A stretch of 64,000 bases of DNA from NCBI GenBank assembly GCA_964344305.1, contig CAYFMT010000011.1, forward strand, positions 16,384 to 80,383. The letters are read 5' to 3'. This document shows, one piece after another, positions 18,513 through 26,938 of the stretch. The notes beneath the pieces were generated by a model. The model saw only the letters and a program-made list of their open reading frames with translations, made no database searches and was not told the origin of the DNA. A program made the translations under genes and the position numbers. How positions within the stretch are numbered: position 1 is the stretch's first letter; each line of letters starts with the position of its first letter. The stretch comes from JABMOV01 sp964344305. Lineage in GTDB: Bacteria > Fidelibacterota > Marinisomatia > Marinisomatales > JABMOV01.

Positions 18513-20477
18513 TTATTCTTCCAGTTTCCCCGGAAGAGAAATGGTTACAGTGGTCCCGACATTTTTCGCGCTTTTAATGTCCAGTATGCCCCCATTCAAT
18601 TCAATATATTTTTTCGAAAGGGCCAGTCCAAGCCCCAGACCTTCAAAACTTCTGGATAACCCTTCACTTTCCTGCGAAAATGTGTCGTAGATATTTTTCA
18701 TATAATCATCCAGAATTCCAATACCATTATCTATTATTCGCACCCAAACTCCTTCACTATTGCAGTCCACAGCAATGGTAATATCATTTCCTTTTGAGTA
18801 TTGAATGGCATTGTGAATGATGTTGTTGACGGCCTGTTTTATACTGTGCATATCCGCTGTTATCCAGCAGGGGTTTTGAACATTTTCCAGGGATACTTTT
18901 GGATAATTGTCCACAGGAATATCCCTTAATTCATGAAGCACATCATGAATGATCTGTACCAGGTCCATCTTTTCTTTTTCAAGGATGTAGTTGCCAGACT
19001 CCAATACGGAATAGTCCAGAATACCGCTTATGGATCGAGTAAGACGTTTCCCACTTTGACTGATATTTTTAAAAAACTCAATTTGATCTTCTGTAAGTGT
19101 GGTTTTGTATTCATCATACAACAGCATTGAAAATCCCAGAATGGAATTTAACGGGGTTCGAATTTCATGGGAGATATTGGTAATAATATTGTTTTTAAGT
19201 CGCGCCGATTTCTGTGCTTCCTCCAGGGCTTTCTTCAGGGCCTTTTCCTGTTCAATCACCTGGGTCATGTCATGGATTAATCCCTGGAAACCCCCTGGAT
19301 TGCCCTGGTCATCATACAAAATATTGGCTGACAAAATACAGTCCATGATCTCCCCGGTCTTCTTTTTCAACCGTACATTAAATGCATTAACAAAACCTTC
19401 GCGTGTTATCGTATCCATAAATGTTTTTCGATCCATAGGATTTTCATAGAGCTCTTCTACCTGAAACTGCCGTGTTTCAGATTCAGTATATCCAAAAAGA
19501 TCATACCAGGCATTGTTTGCTATGACAAGTTTTCCATCCAGTGATGTCTGGTATATGGCATCATTGGAATTTTCGAAAATTCCGCGATAATTCTCTTCAG
19601 ACTTTTGAATTTTCTGACTTGAAATGGTTAACAGGTCATGCCGTCTTGCGTTAAAATATGTCAGGATTGAAAAGGCAAGTGAAAATAGAATGCCGGTAAT
19701 GTAGAACAGTAATTGGAGCTGTTTTGTGTCTTCACTATATCCTTTCCGCCCCGCCACCAGCATCAGGTTCAGGAAATTATCGCCAACCCTCAGGTCGTGC
19801 TCTGACGATATGTTGCTTTCATATACACCTTCCTGATAATTAGCCTCATAAATAACCGTTGGCCCTGATCGTACTTGAAAGAAATAATCCATGAATGTGG
19901 ACTCATGGAGGTAGTTATCCAGGAAATTTGAAATGCGAATGACGCCATTCACATATCCCTGAAGTTCATCATCAATCCTTATTGGGAAATATGTGGCAAT
20001 CCCAAATCCGCCCTGCCACAGTCTCAGTGGAGGGGTGATTTGATCCGTTCCGGTTTCTTCAGATTTAATAAATGTGGTGTTTGCATAGGTATGGCTGTGT
20101 AAATCCCTGCCCAATACAATTTCATTCCCTTCAGAAGGATTAATCCAAATAATATGACCATCGGGTGAAATAAAATTGATAGCCTGAAACCCTTTATATT
20201 CTTGAAGAATTCCAGAGACGAGGTCCTGATAAACTTTCTCAGAAATAGTATCGAGGTTTTCCACATAATCTCGTACATGGTTCACCGCCAGCAGATGGTT
20301 GGAAATCTGTTCCTGAATGCGTAATGAAATCTGACTGCCTGCCAGGGAGGTAACCGTATTCAGTGTGGTCAGTCCAGACAGTCGAAAACCGTAACCCATT
20401 ATCATCAAGCCTGATAACAGGATGAGTAACACCAGGATAGGTGTTTTAAAGTATTTACTCTGTATTAAATCTGACAT
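18513..20477 (-). CDS. Hybrid-free sensor histidine kinase with CHASE and PAS domains
   Basis: A 654-residue kinase: TM1 (~13-35), an extracytoplasmic CHASE domain (~36-235; 'GFQAINFISPDGHIIWINP', 'WQGGFGIATYFPI'), TM2 (~252-272), a PAS domain ('YRGIFENSNDAIYQTSLDGKLVIANNAW', ~292-400), then HisKA 'NISHEIRTPLNSILGF' and HATPase_c ('NNIIHNAIQYS', 'IIDNGIGI', 'GLGLGLALSKKYIE'). No receiver domain is fused and no response regulator is adjacent. The ligand is unknown; CHASE domains sense small extracellular molecules. Confidence 0.92.
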   Translation of the reverse strand: MSDLIQSKYFKTPILVLLILLSGLMIMGYGFRLSGLTTLNTVTSLAGSQISLRIQEQISNHLLAVNHVRDYVENLDTISEKVYQDLVSGILQEYKGFQAINFISPDGHIIWINPSEGNEIVLGRDLHSHTYANTTFIKSEETGTDQITPPLRLWQGGFGIATYFPIRIDDELQGYVNGVIRISNFLDNYLHESTFMDYFFQVRSGPTVIYEANYQEGVYESNISSEHDLRVGDNFLNLMLVAGRKGYSEDTKQLQLLFYITGILFSLAFSILTYFNARRHDLLTISSQKIQKSEENYRGIFENSNDAIYQTSLDGKLVIANNAWYDLFGYTESETRQFQVEELYENPMDRKTFMDTITREGFVNAFNVRLKKKTGEIMDCILSANILYDDQGNPGGFQGLIHDMTQVIEQEKALKKALEEAQKSARLKNNIITNISHEIRTPLNSILGFSMLLYDEYKTTLTEDQIEFFKNISQSGKRLTRSISGILDYSVLESGNYILEKEKMDLVQIIHDVLHELRDIPVDNYPKVSLENVQNPCWITADMHSIKQAVNNIIHNAIQYSKGNDITIAVDCNSEGVWVRIIDNGIGILDDYMKNIYDTFSQESEGLSRSFEGLGLGLALSKKYIELNGGILDIKSAKNVGTTVTISLPGKLEE

Positions 20478-20552
20478 TTGGGGGAAAAGTATAAAAGATT
20501 ACAGGAATCATATGAGTGAAGATGTGATATAGCTAACACGAATGGGAGTTAA

Positions 20553-21000
20553 TTAGATGAGTCCATCTATAAGCCGTGTTCTGTTCCTCCCACACCGAGT
20601 GTGGGGATCGATGGTCATTCACCTGGTTTCCGCTTTCCAGCGAAATTCACGCAACCTACCCGTCCCTTCCACATTTCTGCTATGATACGGACCATATCTT
20701 GGGACCTATTCGGTCTTGCACCGGGCGGGGTTTACCAGCTCATTCTGTTTCCAGCATGACTGGTGGTCTCTTACACCACCGTTTCACCCTTATCCATCTA
20801 CGCTTCGCTACGATGGACAAGTATTTGCTTAATATCATCAACTTGTCTGTCGTAGTGAAGCGCAGACAGACGGTTTATTTTCTGCTGCACTTTCCATACC
20901 CTCACGGATCCCACGCGTTACGTGGCGCCCTGTCCTGCGGTGCTCGGACTTTCCTCCCCGACACGTTGTGTCGGGGCAACCATCCGACGGACTCATCTAA
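20553..21000 (-). ncRNA. rnpB: RNase P RNA, type A, with expanded P12
   Basis: On the minus strand the termini pair perfectly as P1 (20989-21000 with 20553-20564). The conserved core is present: GAGGAAAGTCCGAGCACC near the 5' end, then the GGGCGCC/GTAACGC region, 'AAGGGTGAAACGGTGG', 'GTAAGAGACCACC', 'GTAAACCCC' and the 3' block 'AACACGGCTTATAGATGG'. This follows E. coli M1 RNA almost element by element. The P12 arm is much longer than in E. coli (about 100 nt instead of ~33) and is built from two mirrored REP-like palindromes (20793-20822, 20841-20871). Confidence 0.96.
20793..20871. repeat. Inverted pair of REP-like palindromes inside rnpB P12
   Basis: Two ~29-nt units face each other around an 18-nt spacer; by eye 23 of 29 positions match when one is reverse-complemented. 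Each unit is itself palindromic: TCCATC...GATGGA at 20793-20817 and TCTGTC...GACAGA at 20846-20870, with a GTAGyGAAGCGyA centre. In the RNA they would fold either as one long hairpin or as two short ones. Confidence 0.85.
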
Positions 21001-21099
21001 TTATCAATAATGCTAATATAGAAGTTATGAATTATGAGAGACCCATTGCCAATGCACAATTCCTCTATTATACTGAACGTAAATATTTTGGCGTATAGT

Positions 21100-21801
21100 T
21101 TAGTCTTTCCAGAAAAGGAATCTACTGCATTGGTCACATGACCGAAGCTGGTTTCCCTCCTTCACTTCTGCCAGTGTTTGGGGGGGGATAAATGCGCCAC
21201 AACCACCACAGGCATTGGCATGGATATGAATGACTGCTACACCATCCCGTGCCTCCCGGATTCGATCATATTGAGCCAGGTAGTGATCCTGAATCTCCCT
21301 GGCACTCCCTTCCCTTGTTTTTTCAAGTTCTGTTTTTTCTTCTGACGTTTCAGCCATGAGCTTTTCAAGTTTATCTTTTCTCTCATGCAAATCCACTGTC
21401 ACTGTTTCCAATGATTTTTCCTGTGTTTCTACCTGCTCTTCAAGAGTGGATTTTTCTTCCATTAATTCTAAATCCCGGGTTTCCAGTTCATCAAGCTCTT
21501 CTTTAAGGAAATCAATCTCGTGCATGAGAGCATCATATTGCTTATTATTATTAACAAGGAACAGCTGGTCCTTGTGTTTGTCAATCTGCTCACGATGGGA
21601 TTGCACTTTAGTTTCAGCCTTATGCAATTCAACTTCGATCTCTTTCAATCGAACTTTCCCAGTCTCCAGATCGGTTTTTAACTGCTCCTCTTCAGTGACG
21701 AGTTTTCCTACTTTTCCGGGCAAATCACCCAGCAACTCTTCAATATCCATGAGTTTTGTATCAATTTCCTGGATGGCGATAAGTGCCTTAATCTGGCTCA
21801 T
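21100..21801 (-). CDS. Coiled-coil protein with C-terminal C4 zinc ribbon (CdsZ/zf-RING_7 type)
   Basis: A 233-residue protein: a long Glu/Lys-rich coiled coil (~1-180; 'ALIAIQEIDTKLMDIEELLGDLPGKV') followed by a zinc ribbon, 'NACGGCGAFIPPQTLAEVK...LRSCDQCSRFLFW', with CxxC pairs around 198-201 and 224-227. This is the widely conserved DUF164/zf-RING_7 family, structurally a coiled hairpin plus nucleic-acid-binding-like zinc ribbon; precise function unknown. SD GGAGGAAAC is directly before ATG and directly after a terminator-like hairpin. Confidence 0.88.
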   Translation of the reverse strand: MSQIKALIAIQEIDTKLMDIEELLGDLPGKVGKLVTEEEQLKTDLETGKVRLKEIEVELHKAETKVQSHREQIDKHKDQLFLVNNNKQYDALMHEIDFLKEELDELETRDLELMEEKSTLEEQVETQEKSLETVTVDLHERKDKLEKLMAETSEEKTELEKTREGSAREIQDHYLAQYDRIREARDGVAVIHIHANACGGCGAFIPPQTLAEVKEGNQLRSCDQCSRFLFWKD

Positions 21802-21811
21802 GTTTCCTCCC

Positions 21812-21845
21812 TAAAATAAAAATGCACCGGAATTCATCGGTGCAT
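21812..21845 (-). terminator. Terminator-like hairpin fused to the SD of the zinc-ribbon gene
   Basis: Stem ATGCACCG/CGGTGCAT (21822-21829 and 21838-21845) with an 8-nt loop; on the minus strand it is followed by TTTTTATTTTA and then immediately by the GGAGG of the zinc-ribbon gene. There is no room for a promoter between hairpin and start codon, so it may attenuate transcription entering the gene as well as ending upstream transcripts. Confidence 0.65.
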
Positions 21846-22043
21846 ATGTGGGTTAATATTGTTCTGATCGGCGGTTGATCGCTGATCAGTTAATTTTATG
21901 TGTTTTAATTTGAATCCTATTTCGGTCATGAATCCTAAATTTTTCAAGTAAAAGGTGGCAGTAAGTTTACGGGTTTTTTATTTAATTGTATATGAAATAA
22001 TGAGTATTGATCCTGGCAAAAGGGATAAGGTATCTATGTATTT
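21846..22043. other. Intergenic leader upstream of the zinc-ribbon gene
   Basis: About 200 bp with no ORF. It holds a GATC-rich inverted repeat (CTGATC...GATCAG, ~21866-21895) upstream of the terminator-like hairpin. No known riboswitch core was recognised. It probably contains the promoter for the minus-strand zinc-ribbon gene. Confidence 0.4.
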
Positions 22044-22820
22044 CTAATAGGTGAAGTGCTTAATCTTTTCCCCTTCCTTGCCTATCCTGGACATGGCTTC
22101 AATGCCAATATTCAAATGCACATCCACATATCTGGATGTGACTTTTTTGTCAGATTCTTCCGTTTTAATTCCTTCTGGGATCATAGGAACATCTGACACC
22201 AGCAGCAAAGCCCCCCGTGGAATTTCATTCGCAAAACCGGTAATGAATATGGTAGCTGTTTCCATATCAATTCCAAGGGCCCGAACACGGCGAAGGTACG
22301 CCTTGAAGGAGTCATCATGTTCCCAGACACGTCGGTTCGTGGTATAAATGACACCTGTACGGTAATCCAGTTTCCGATCCAGCAATATTTGGGAAACATG
22401 TTTATGGAGTTTGAAGGACGGCAATGCTGGCACTTCCTTTGGGAAATAATCATCCCCGGTTCCTTCACCGCGAATGGCTGCCATGGGCAGAATAAAATGC
22501 CCAATTTCTGTCGTTTTCTTTAACCCACCGCACTTTCCAAGAAAGAGGACACCCTTTGGATTTTTCGCAGAAAGAAGATCCATGATAGTGGCGGCATTTG
22601 CACTGCCCATTCCAAAATTTATGATGCTAACCCCATGAGAATTGGTGGCAGATGTCATGGGCCCACCACGACCTTTTACATCCACTCCAAATTGCTTGGC
22701 AAATGTATCAACATAATTCTGGAAATTTGTCAGCAGGATCCAGTCTCCCGTATCACGCGCCCCGGTTCCGGTGTAGCGTTTTAGCCAGTTTTTTGCCAGT
22801 TCCTGTTTTGATATGTTCAT
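22044..22820 (-). CDS. amn: AMP nucleosidase
   Basis: Start chosen at the ATG at 22820 (MNISKQEL), forming an ATGA overlap with the upstream methyltransferase stop, rather than seven codons upstream. The 258-residue product has the nucleoside phosphorylase-like fold of short Bacteroidetes-type AMP nucleosidases: 'GVSIINFGMGSANAATIMDLL', 'GVLFLGKCGGLKK', 'AIRGEGTGDDYFP', 'ALGIDMETATIFITGF', 'ALLLVSDVPMIPEGIK'. Hydrolyses AMP to adenine and ribose 5-phosphate. In operon with the methyltransferase and exonuclease III. Confidence 0.9.
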   Translation of the reverse strand: MNISKQELAKNWLKRYTGTGARDTGDWILLTNFQNYVDTFAKQFGVDVKGRGGPMTSATNSHGVSIINFGMGSANAATIMDLLSAKNPKGVLFLGKCGGLKKTTEIGHFILPMAAIRGEGTGDDYFPKEVPALPSFKLHKHVSQILLDRKLDYRTGVIYTTNRRVWEHDDSFKAYLRRVRALGIDMETATIFITGFANEIPRGALLLVSDVPMIPEGIKTEESDKKVTSRYVDVHLNIGIEAMSRIGKEGEKIKHFTY

Positions 22821-23425
22821 TTTATTTTTCTCGCCAGGCATCGAACAACGTGTGCAACACCTTTATGAAGTTCACCTTCAGCCAGGGTGGTTACCATTTC
22901 TTTACACATAATGGTTTCCAGGGATTGAAATGCAGATTGGATAAATTCCTGGCTGTACAACAAATCGGTGTCTTTCGGACCTCCCGATGAATTCTCGATC
23001 TGGCTCTTAGAAAAGCATTCAAAGATGATGAGGCCCTTATCTTTCAATGCTCCAATGTATTTTTGAAATAATTGAACTGAATCCTGTTCAGAAAAATGGG
23101 AGTATACAATGACAACAGCATCAAAAGCATCCTTTGGCCAATCAGCCTTCAACAAATCGACACATTCAGTTTTAATGGTTACTCCATTCCGGGATGCCAA
23201 ATTCTGAACATTGTTTATCGCCACATCGGAATAGTCCAGGGATGTGACATTGAATCCCTGCTGTGCCAGCCATAATCCATTTCGTCCATCCCCATCGGCA
23301 ACACAGAGGACGTTTTTCCCAATGATTAGCCCAACGGATTCCCGTAGAAACTGATTTGGTTCCGAACCATAGGGACGCTCTGATTTTGCGTATCGCTCGT
23401 TCCACTTTGATTGCCAGTCACCCAT
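22817..23425 (-). CDS. Class I SAM-dependent methyltransferase (TehB-like)
   Basis: A 202-residue protein: 'DWQSKWNERYAKSERPYGSEPNQFL', SAM motif I 'NVLCVADGDGRNGLWLAQQG', 'VTSLDYSDVAINN', 'FDAVVIVYSHF', 'GLIIFECFSKSQ'. Close to the TehB/DUF-like methyltransferase_25 group. Substrate unknown. Its start abuts the exonuclease III stop with no gap and its stop overlaps amn, so the three genes are translationally coupled. Confidence 0.88.
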   Translation of the reverse strand: MGDWQSKWNERYAKSERPYGSEPNQFLRESVGLIIGKNVLCVADGDGRNGLWLAQQGFNVTSLDYSDVAINNVQNLASRNGVTIKTECVDLLKADWPKDAFDAVVIVYSHFSEQDSVQLFQKYIGALKDKGLIIFECFSKSQIENSSGGPKDTDLLYSQEFIQSAFQSLETIMCKEMVTTLAEGELHKGVAHVVRCLARKIK

Positions 23426-24187
23426 CTATTTTACCTCAAGAGAGACAGGGCAATGGTCAGATCCCATAATATCATCATGAATATCCGCGTCAATTACCTG
23501 AGGAACAAATCCTTCGTTGACCCAGAAATAATCAATCCGCCATCCCACATTTCTTGATCGCGCACCAAAACGGTATGTCCACCATGAATACCTGTCCGGT
23601 TCATCATGGAACAAACGAAACGTATCCACATATCCATGATCTTCATATTTATCCAACAGGGCGCGTTCCTCTGGAAGAAAGCCCGATGTTTTCGCATTAT
23701 CCTTTGGTCGGGCGAGGTCAATGGGTTTATGTGCTGTGTTCCAATCACCTGCTACCACCACATTTACCCCTGATTCAACCTGCTCATCCAGTACAACCAA
23801 AAGATCCTCGTAAAAATCAAGTTTATATTGTAGCCGTATATCATCTTTTTGTCCATTGGGAAAATAGATATTGTACAGAAGAAAATTTTCATGCTCGGTG
23901 ATGAGGACTCGTCCTTCCTGATCGAACCGATCTATTCCCATACCTTCCTGTACATACAAAGGCTCATGTTTGCAGAATGTCGCCACACCGCTGTATCCGG
24001 GTCTTTCTGCTGAATGCCAATAGGCGTGGTATCCATGCTCGCTTTTTAATGCTTCGGATAATTGATCCACTTTGGCTTTTGTTTCCTGAATACACACAAC
24101 ATCCGCATCCACAGCATTAAACCAGTCCAGAAACCCCTTTTTTTCCGCCGCCCGTATTCCGTTTACGTTCCATGACATCAGTTTCAT
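23426..24187 (-). CDS. xth: Exodeoxyribonuclease III
   Basis: A 253-residue AP endonuclease/exonuclease: 'MKLMSWNVNGIRAAEKKGF' (Asn7), 'DVVCIQETKAK' (catalytic Glu), 'GYSGVATF', 'YNIYFPNGQKDDIRL', 'VVVAGDWNTAHKPIDLA' (Asp/Asn), 'RIDYFWVN', 'DIMGSDHCPVSLEV' (Asp-His). All catalytic motifs are present. Removes 3' blocks and cleaves AP sites in base-excision repair. First gene of the operon with the methyltransferase and amn. Confidence 0.95.
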   Translation of the reverse strand: MKLMSWNVNGIRAAEKKGFLDWFNAVDADVVCIQETKAKVDQLSEALKSEHGYHAYWHSAERPGYSGVATFCKHEPLYVQEGMGIDRFDQEGRVLITEHENFLLYNIYFPNGQKDDIRLQYKLDFYEDLLVVLDEQVESGVNVVVAGDWNTAHKPIDLARPKDNAKTSGFLPEERALLDKYEDHGYVDTFRLFHDEPDRYSWWTYRFGARSRNVGWRIDYFWVNEGFVPQVIDADIHDDIMGSDHCPVSLEVK

Positions 24188-24312
24188 ATCTTCATTCCTA
24201 TGGTGTTTTGTTTAATTTTGGTGGAGAATTTACACGTGATCCATGGCTGATTCTTATTGGTGATCAAAGGAATGTAAATTTCAACTTGATATGCATTGAG
24301 TTCAATTTAAAC

Positions 24313-24636
24313 ATGGCAAAGAAAACCAAACGTAAACGACACGAAAAGAGCCTATGGAAAGAATTTCGATTTGAGATCTTTATTGGATTTCTATTCGTCC
24401 TGGGAGTCTTCCTTCTTGTGGAAGAGATGGAGATCAAGGCTACCTTATTCCATAGCGTTTCCTATTTCCTGAGATTAATAGCAAACTCTGTTTTTGGCGG
24501 GGATCGCTGGTTGCGAAATCTAATTGCTCAGGTGGAGACTTCCGATATTATCGGTATCCTGTTAATCCTCACAGCTATTGTTTTATTGGGACTCCAATTC
24601 AGGAAAAAAGTGATCCACCGGTACTCCATGCTGTGA
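24313..24636 (+). CDS. Small two-helix membrane protein
   Basis: Starts at ATG 24313 (MAKKTKRKRHEK), giving 107 aa; an upstream in-frame ATG overlaps the divergent exonuclease gene and adds an unlikely N-terminus. A strongly basic N-terminus (~1-20) precedes two membrane helices, ~24-41 ('FEIFIGFLFVLGVFLLV') and ~79-95 ('IIGILLILTAIVLLGLQF'). No family recognised; basic ends suggest both termini are cytoplasmic. Confidence 0.6.
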   Translation: MAKKTKRKRHEKSLWKEFRFEIFIGFLFVLGVFLLVEEMEIKATLFHSVSYFLRLIANSVFGGDRWLRNLIAQVETSDIIGILLILTAIVLLGLQFRKKVIHRYSML

Positions 24637-24685
24637 ATGTGATAATGACCTCAGGCGTGTTCATAGAAAAGCATCGCATAAACTA

Positions 24686-24772
24686 ATGGAAGTGGTCATG
24701 TATTCACGTATTAAGCACTATGCATGCAAACAATGTGATTTTCGAGGTATTCGCATTGAACACAGACGGTAA
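24686..24772 (+). CDS. Possible 28-codon CxxC micro-ORF
   Basis: ATG at 24686 to TAA at 24770 encodes MEVVMYSRIKHYACKQCDFR followed by GIRIEHRR. The CKQC pair and basic end resemble half a zinc knuckle. No convincing Shine-Dalgarno is visible and the length could occur by chance; listed only because the spacer otherwise has no gene. Confidence 0.2.
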   Translation: MEVVMYSRIKHYACKQCDFRGIRIEHRR

Positions 24773-24795
24773 TTATTTGAGAATCCCTGGCTGGG

Positions 24796-24818
24796 AGGGT
24801 AACCACCCAAGTTACCCT
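24796..24818 (+). terminator. Hairpin upstream of the glutaredoxin gene
   Basis: AGGGTAAC (24796-24803) pairs with GTTACCCT (24811-24818) around a 7-nt loop, followed by GTTTCTTAA. It could end the upstream small membrane-protein transcript. The T-run is weak. Confidence 0.45.
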
Positions 24819-24852
24819 GTTTCTTAATAACCAACAATCAAAAGGAGTGAAG

Positions 24853-25170
24853 ATGGATTTATCAGATCAAATCATCCAGGACATAAAGTCCAACCCAATT
24901 ATGCTATACATGAAAGGAACTCCCACCATGCCAATGTGTGGCTTTTCCAATTCCGTGGTGCAAATACTCAATCACTATGGTGTTGCGTTCAAAGCCACTA
25001 ATGTACTGGAGGATCCCATGATTCGCGTGAAATTATCTGAATATTCAAACTGGCCGACCATCCCACAGTTATTCGTAAATGGAAAACTCATTGGTGGGGC
25101 AGATATTGCTCTGGAACTGCACCAGACCGGGCAAATGTTCGACATTCTTGACCAGGCCGGAAGCGAATGA
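24853..25170 (+). CDS. grxD: Monothiol CGFS glutaredoxin (Grx4/GrxD type)
   Basis: ATG at 24853 has AAAGGAG 5 nt upstream, so I prefer it to the GTG two codons earlier. 105 aa: 'NPIMLYMKGTPTMPMCGFSNSVVQIL' with active-site Cys29 in CGFS, 'WPTIPQLFVNGKLIGGADI' (cis-Pro and GSH-binding GG). CGFS glutaredoxins carry or transfer [2Fe-2S] clusters rather than reduce disulfides. Monocistronic by appearance, followed by tRNA-Glu. Confidence 0.93.
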   Translation: MDLSDQIIQDIKSNPIMLYMKGTPTMPMCGFSNSVVQILNHYGVAFKATNVLEDPMIRVKLSEYSNWPTIPQLFVNGKLIGGADIALELHQTGQMFDILDQAGSE

Positions 25171-25258
25171 ACCACTAAGAATATTTTTTTTGGTGGCCGA
25201 ACGTTAATTATATAAATTTCCGCCCGATTTGAGACAGGAATACTGTCCAATGAAAACT

Positions 25259-25330
25259 GGCCCGTTCGTCTAGTGGTTAGGACTCCAGGTTTTCATCCTG
25301 GCAACAGGAGTTCGATTCTCCTACGGGCTA
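25259..25330 (+). tRNA. tRNA-Glu (anticodon TTC)
   Basis: Acceptor stem GGCCCGT (25259-25265) pairs with ACGGGCT (25323-25329; terminal G-U), discriminator A. Anticodon stem CCAGG/CCTGG encloses loop TTTTCAT giving TTC. T-arm AGGAG/CTCCT has a TTCGATT loop. The CCA end is not encoded. Followed within 4 nt by a strong intrinsic terminator. Confidence 0.96.
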
Positions 25331-25333
25331 CTG

Positions 25334-25359
25334 AAGGGATCTACGGATCCCTTTTTTTT
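25334..25359 (+). terminator. Intrinsic terminator after tRNA-Glu
   Basis: AAGGGATC (25334-25341) pairs with GATCCCTT (25346-25353), loop TACG, followed by a run of eight T. The T-run runs directly into AGGAG, the ribosome-binding site of the DUF2231 gene at 25370, so expression of that gene from upstream requires read-through. Confidence 0.85.
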
Positions 25360-25369
25360 AGGAGATAAC

Positions 25370-25798
25370 ATGCACTGGCATCCATACCTGGTACACTTTC
25401 CCATCGCTCTTTCTGTTTTTTCGTTTGGGCTTTACCTTATTTTCGTCTTTTCGAAAAAGCATGAATTTCATCTGTTTTCACTATATGCTCTCTCCACATC
25501 AGTTGTAACCTCATTCTTTGCCGGGATTTCCGGAGAGAAAACAGCCAATCTTCAAACCATTTCTGATCCGCTGGTGATTCAATTGTTAGAGAGACACGAA
25601 TCCCTGGCAAATCTTTTCATTTGGGGATCTATTCTCACCCTGATCGTTTGGATGTTCGGGACCAAAAAGTTCACCATTAACTCCTTTATGAAGTGGTTAA
25701 TTCTTTCACTCTTAATGTGCCTGACCATTGTAATCCTTATCACCGGACGCATTGGTGGTGAGCTTGTCTACATGCACGGAGTGGGTATCCTACAGTAA
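25370..25798 (+). CDS. DUF2231 family membrane protein
   Basis: A 142-residue protein starting MHWHPYLVHFPIALSVFSFG, the N-terminal HPxxVHFPIAL hallmark of DUF2231. Four predicted membrane helices (~12-32, 40-60, 83-103, 110-132) and a C-terminal 'GRIGGELVYMHGVGI' with a conserved Gly/His. DUF2231 members are four-helix membrane proteins proposed to bind haem or redox partners; function unproven. SD AGGAG, ATG 5 nt later. It lies 9 bp upstream of the GlpD-like gene. Confidence 0.88.
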   Translation: MHWHPYLVHFPIALSVFSFGLYLIFVFSKKHEFHLFSLYALSTSVVTSFFAGISGEKTANLQTISDPLVIQLLERHESLANLFIWGSILTLIVWMFGTKKFTINSFMKWLILSLLMCLTIVILITGRIGGELVYMHGVGILQ

Positions 25799-25807
25799 AT
25801 TTCCCAC

Positions 25808-26938
25808 ATGGGGAATGATATAATATCCAGGGATGTCATTATTCTTGGAGCTGGGATTAATGGATGTGGTGTCGCGCACGAACTCGCCAGAAATGGATTC
25901 AGCGTAACTGTCCTTGAAAAAAGCACCATTGGTAGTGGCACATCCTCCAAATCCTCCCGATTGATTCATGGCGGGTTACGATACCTTGAGCAATTTGAAT
26001 TTGGACTTGTTCATGAATCCCTGCAGGACCGACAGGAACTCCTTCGCAAATACCCCCAGACAGTAAAACTCAAACCCTTTTATATTCCTGTTTATGCATC
26101 CAGTCCTCGACCAGCATGGATGATCTGGTGTGGTTTAAAGCTATATGATTTCCTGGCAGGAAAACACGTAAAGGATCGTTCTTCCATTGTGAATAGAAAA
26201 TTATTTAAAGACATTTCCCCTTCCATGACCCAAAAAGGATTGAAGGCAGTATTTCGCTACTACGATGGAAAAACAAATGATCTTGACCTTACCCGGAAAG
26301 TGGCGAGAGAAGCAGTATCCAGTGGGGCCGAGATACATCAGTTTGTCCAGATTCTATCCATTACTCAAAAGCCTGGTGTATTTACGATAAACACAAATCG
26401 TGGGGAGTTTTCTACTCCAACTCTTATAAATGCTACAGGTCCGTGGATAGATGAAGTCAATGTTGCATTCGATTTACCGGCAAGATTTCATATTCGAAAA
26501 ATCAGTGGGATTCATCTGGTGATTAAGGAACTTCTGGTTCAGGATCTCATGTTCATGCAAACAAAAGAAAAACGAATATTTTTCATTATCCCTGAACCGG
26601 AAAACAATCAAACCATCATTGGAACCACAGAAAGGGAGGAATCTGGGCCGGTGGATTCCGTACAGGTTAACCCAGATGACGTGGATTACCTCCTACAACA
26701 GTTAAATGAATACATGGATGAGCAATATCAAGTCTCCCCTGATGATGTAAAGTCATCGACTATTGGCGTTCGACCGTTGATCGCCCACAAAGATACCCCA
26801 ACGGATTTATCGCGAGAGTATGCTCTTGATTTACACAGAATTGATGGCGCTACTCTGCTACACATTTTTGGTGGTAAACTCACCACATATTTATCGCTGG
26901 CAAGAGAAGTAAGAAAGCAACTGGGAGTTAAGATATGA
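25808..26938 (+). CDS. FAD-dependent glycerol-3-phosphate dehydrogenase-like oxidoreductase
   Basis: A 376-residue protein: 'RDVIILGAGINGCGVAHELARNGFSVTVLEKSTIGSGTSSKSSRLIHGGLRYLEQFEFGLVHESLQDR' is the dinucleotide-binding region and FAD signature of the GlpD/GlpA family; 'YYDGKTNDLDLTRKVAREAVSSGA' and 'INATGPWIDEV' also fit; C-terminal 'LHIFGGKLTTYLSLAREV'. It is ~125 residues shorter than E. coli GlpD because the C-terminal DAO_C cap is missing. Likely oxidises sn-glycerol 3-phosphate with electron transfer to quinone. The next small gene overlaps it by 4 bp. Confidence 0.85.
   Translation: MGNDIISRDVIILGAGINGCGVAHELARNGFSVTVLEKSTIGSGTSSKSSRLIHGGLRYLEQFEFGLVHESLQDRQELLRKYPQTVKLKPFYIPVYASSPRPAWMIWCGLKLYDFLAGKHVKDRSSIVNRKLFKDISPSMTQKGLKAVFRYYDGKTNDLDLTRKVAREAVSSGAEIHQFVQILSITQKPGVFTINTNRGEFSTPTLINATGPWIDEVNVAFDLPARFHIRKISGIHLVIKELLVQDLMFMQTKEKRIFFIIPEPENNQTIIGTTEREESGPVDSVQVNPDDVDYLLQQLNEYMDEQYQVSPDDVKSSTIGVRPLIAHKDTPTDLSREYALDLHRIDGATLLHIFGGKLTTYLSLAREVRKQLGVKI

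Noticed and set aside
21846..22043. Riboswitch in the leader of the zinc-ribbon gene
   Set aside because: A terminator-like hairpin and GATC-rich inverted repeat are present, but no known aptamer core could be matched.
25171..25258. Terminator after the glutaredoxin gene
   Set aside because: The run of T lies inside the loop between CCAC and GTGG, not after a stem; not a rho-independent terminator.
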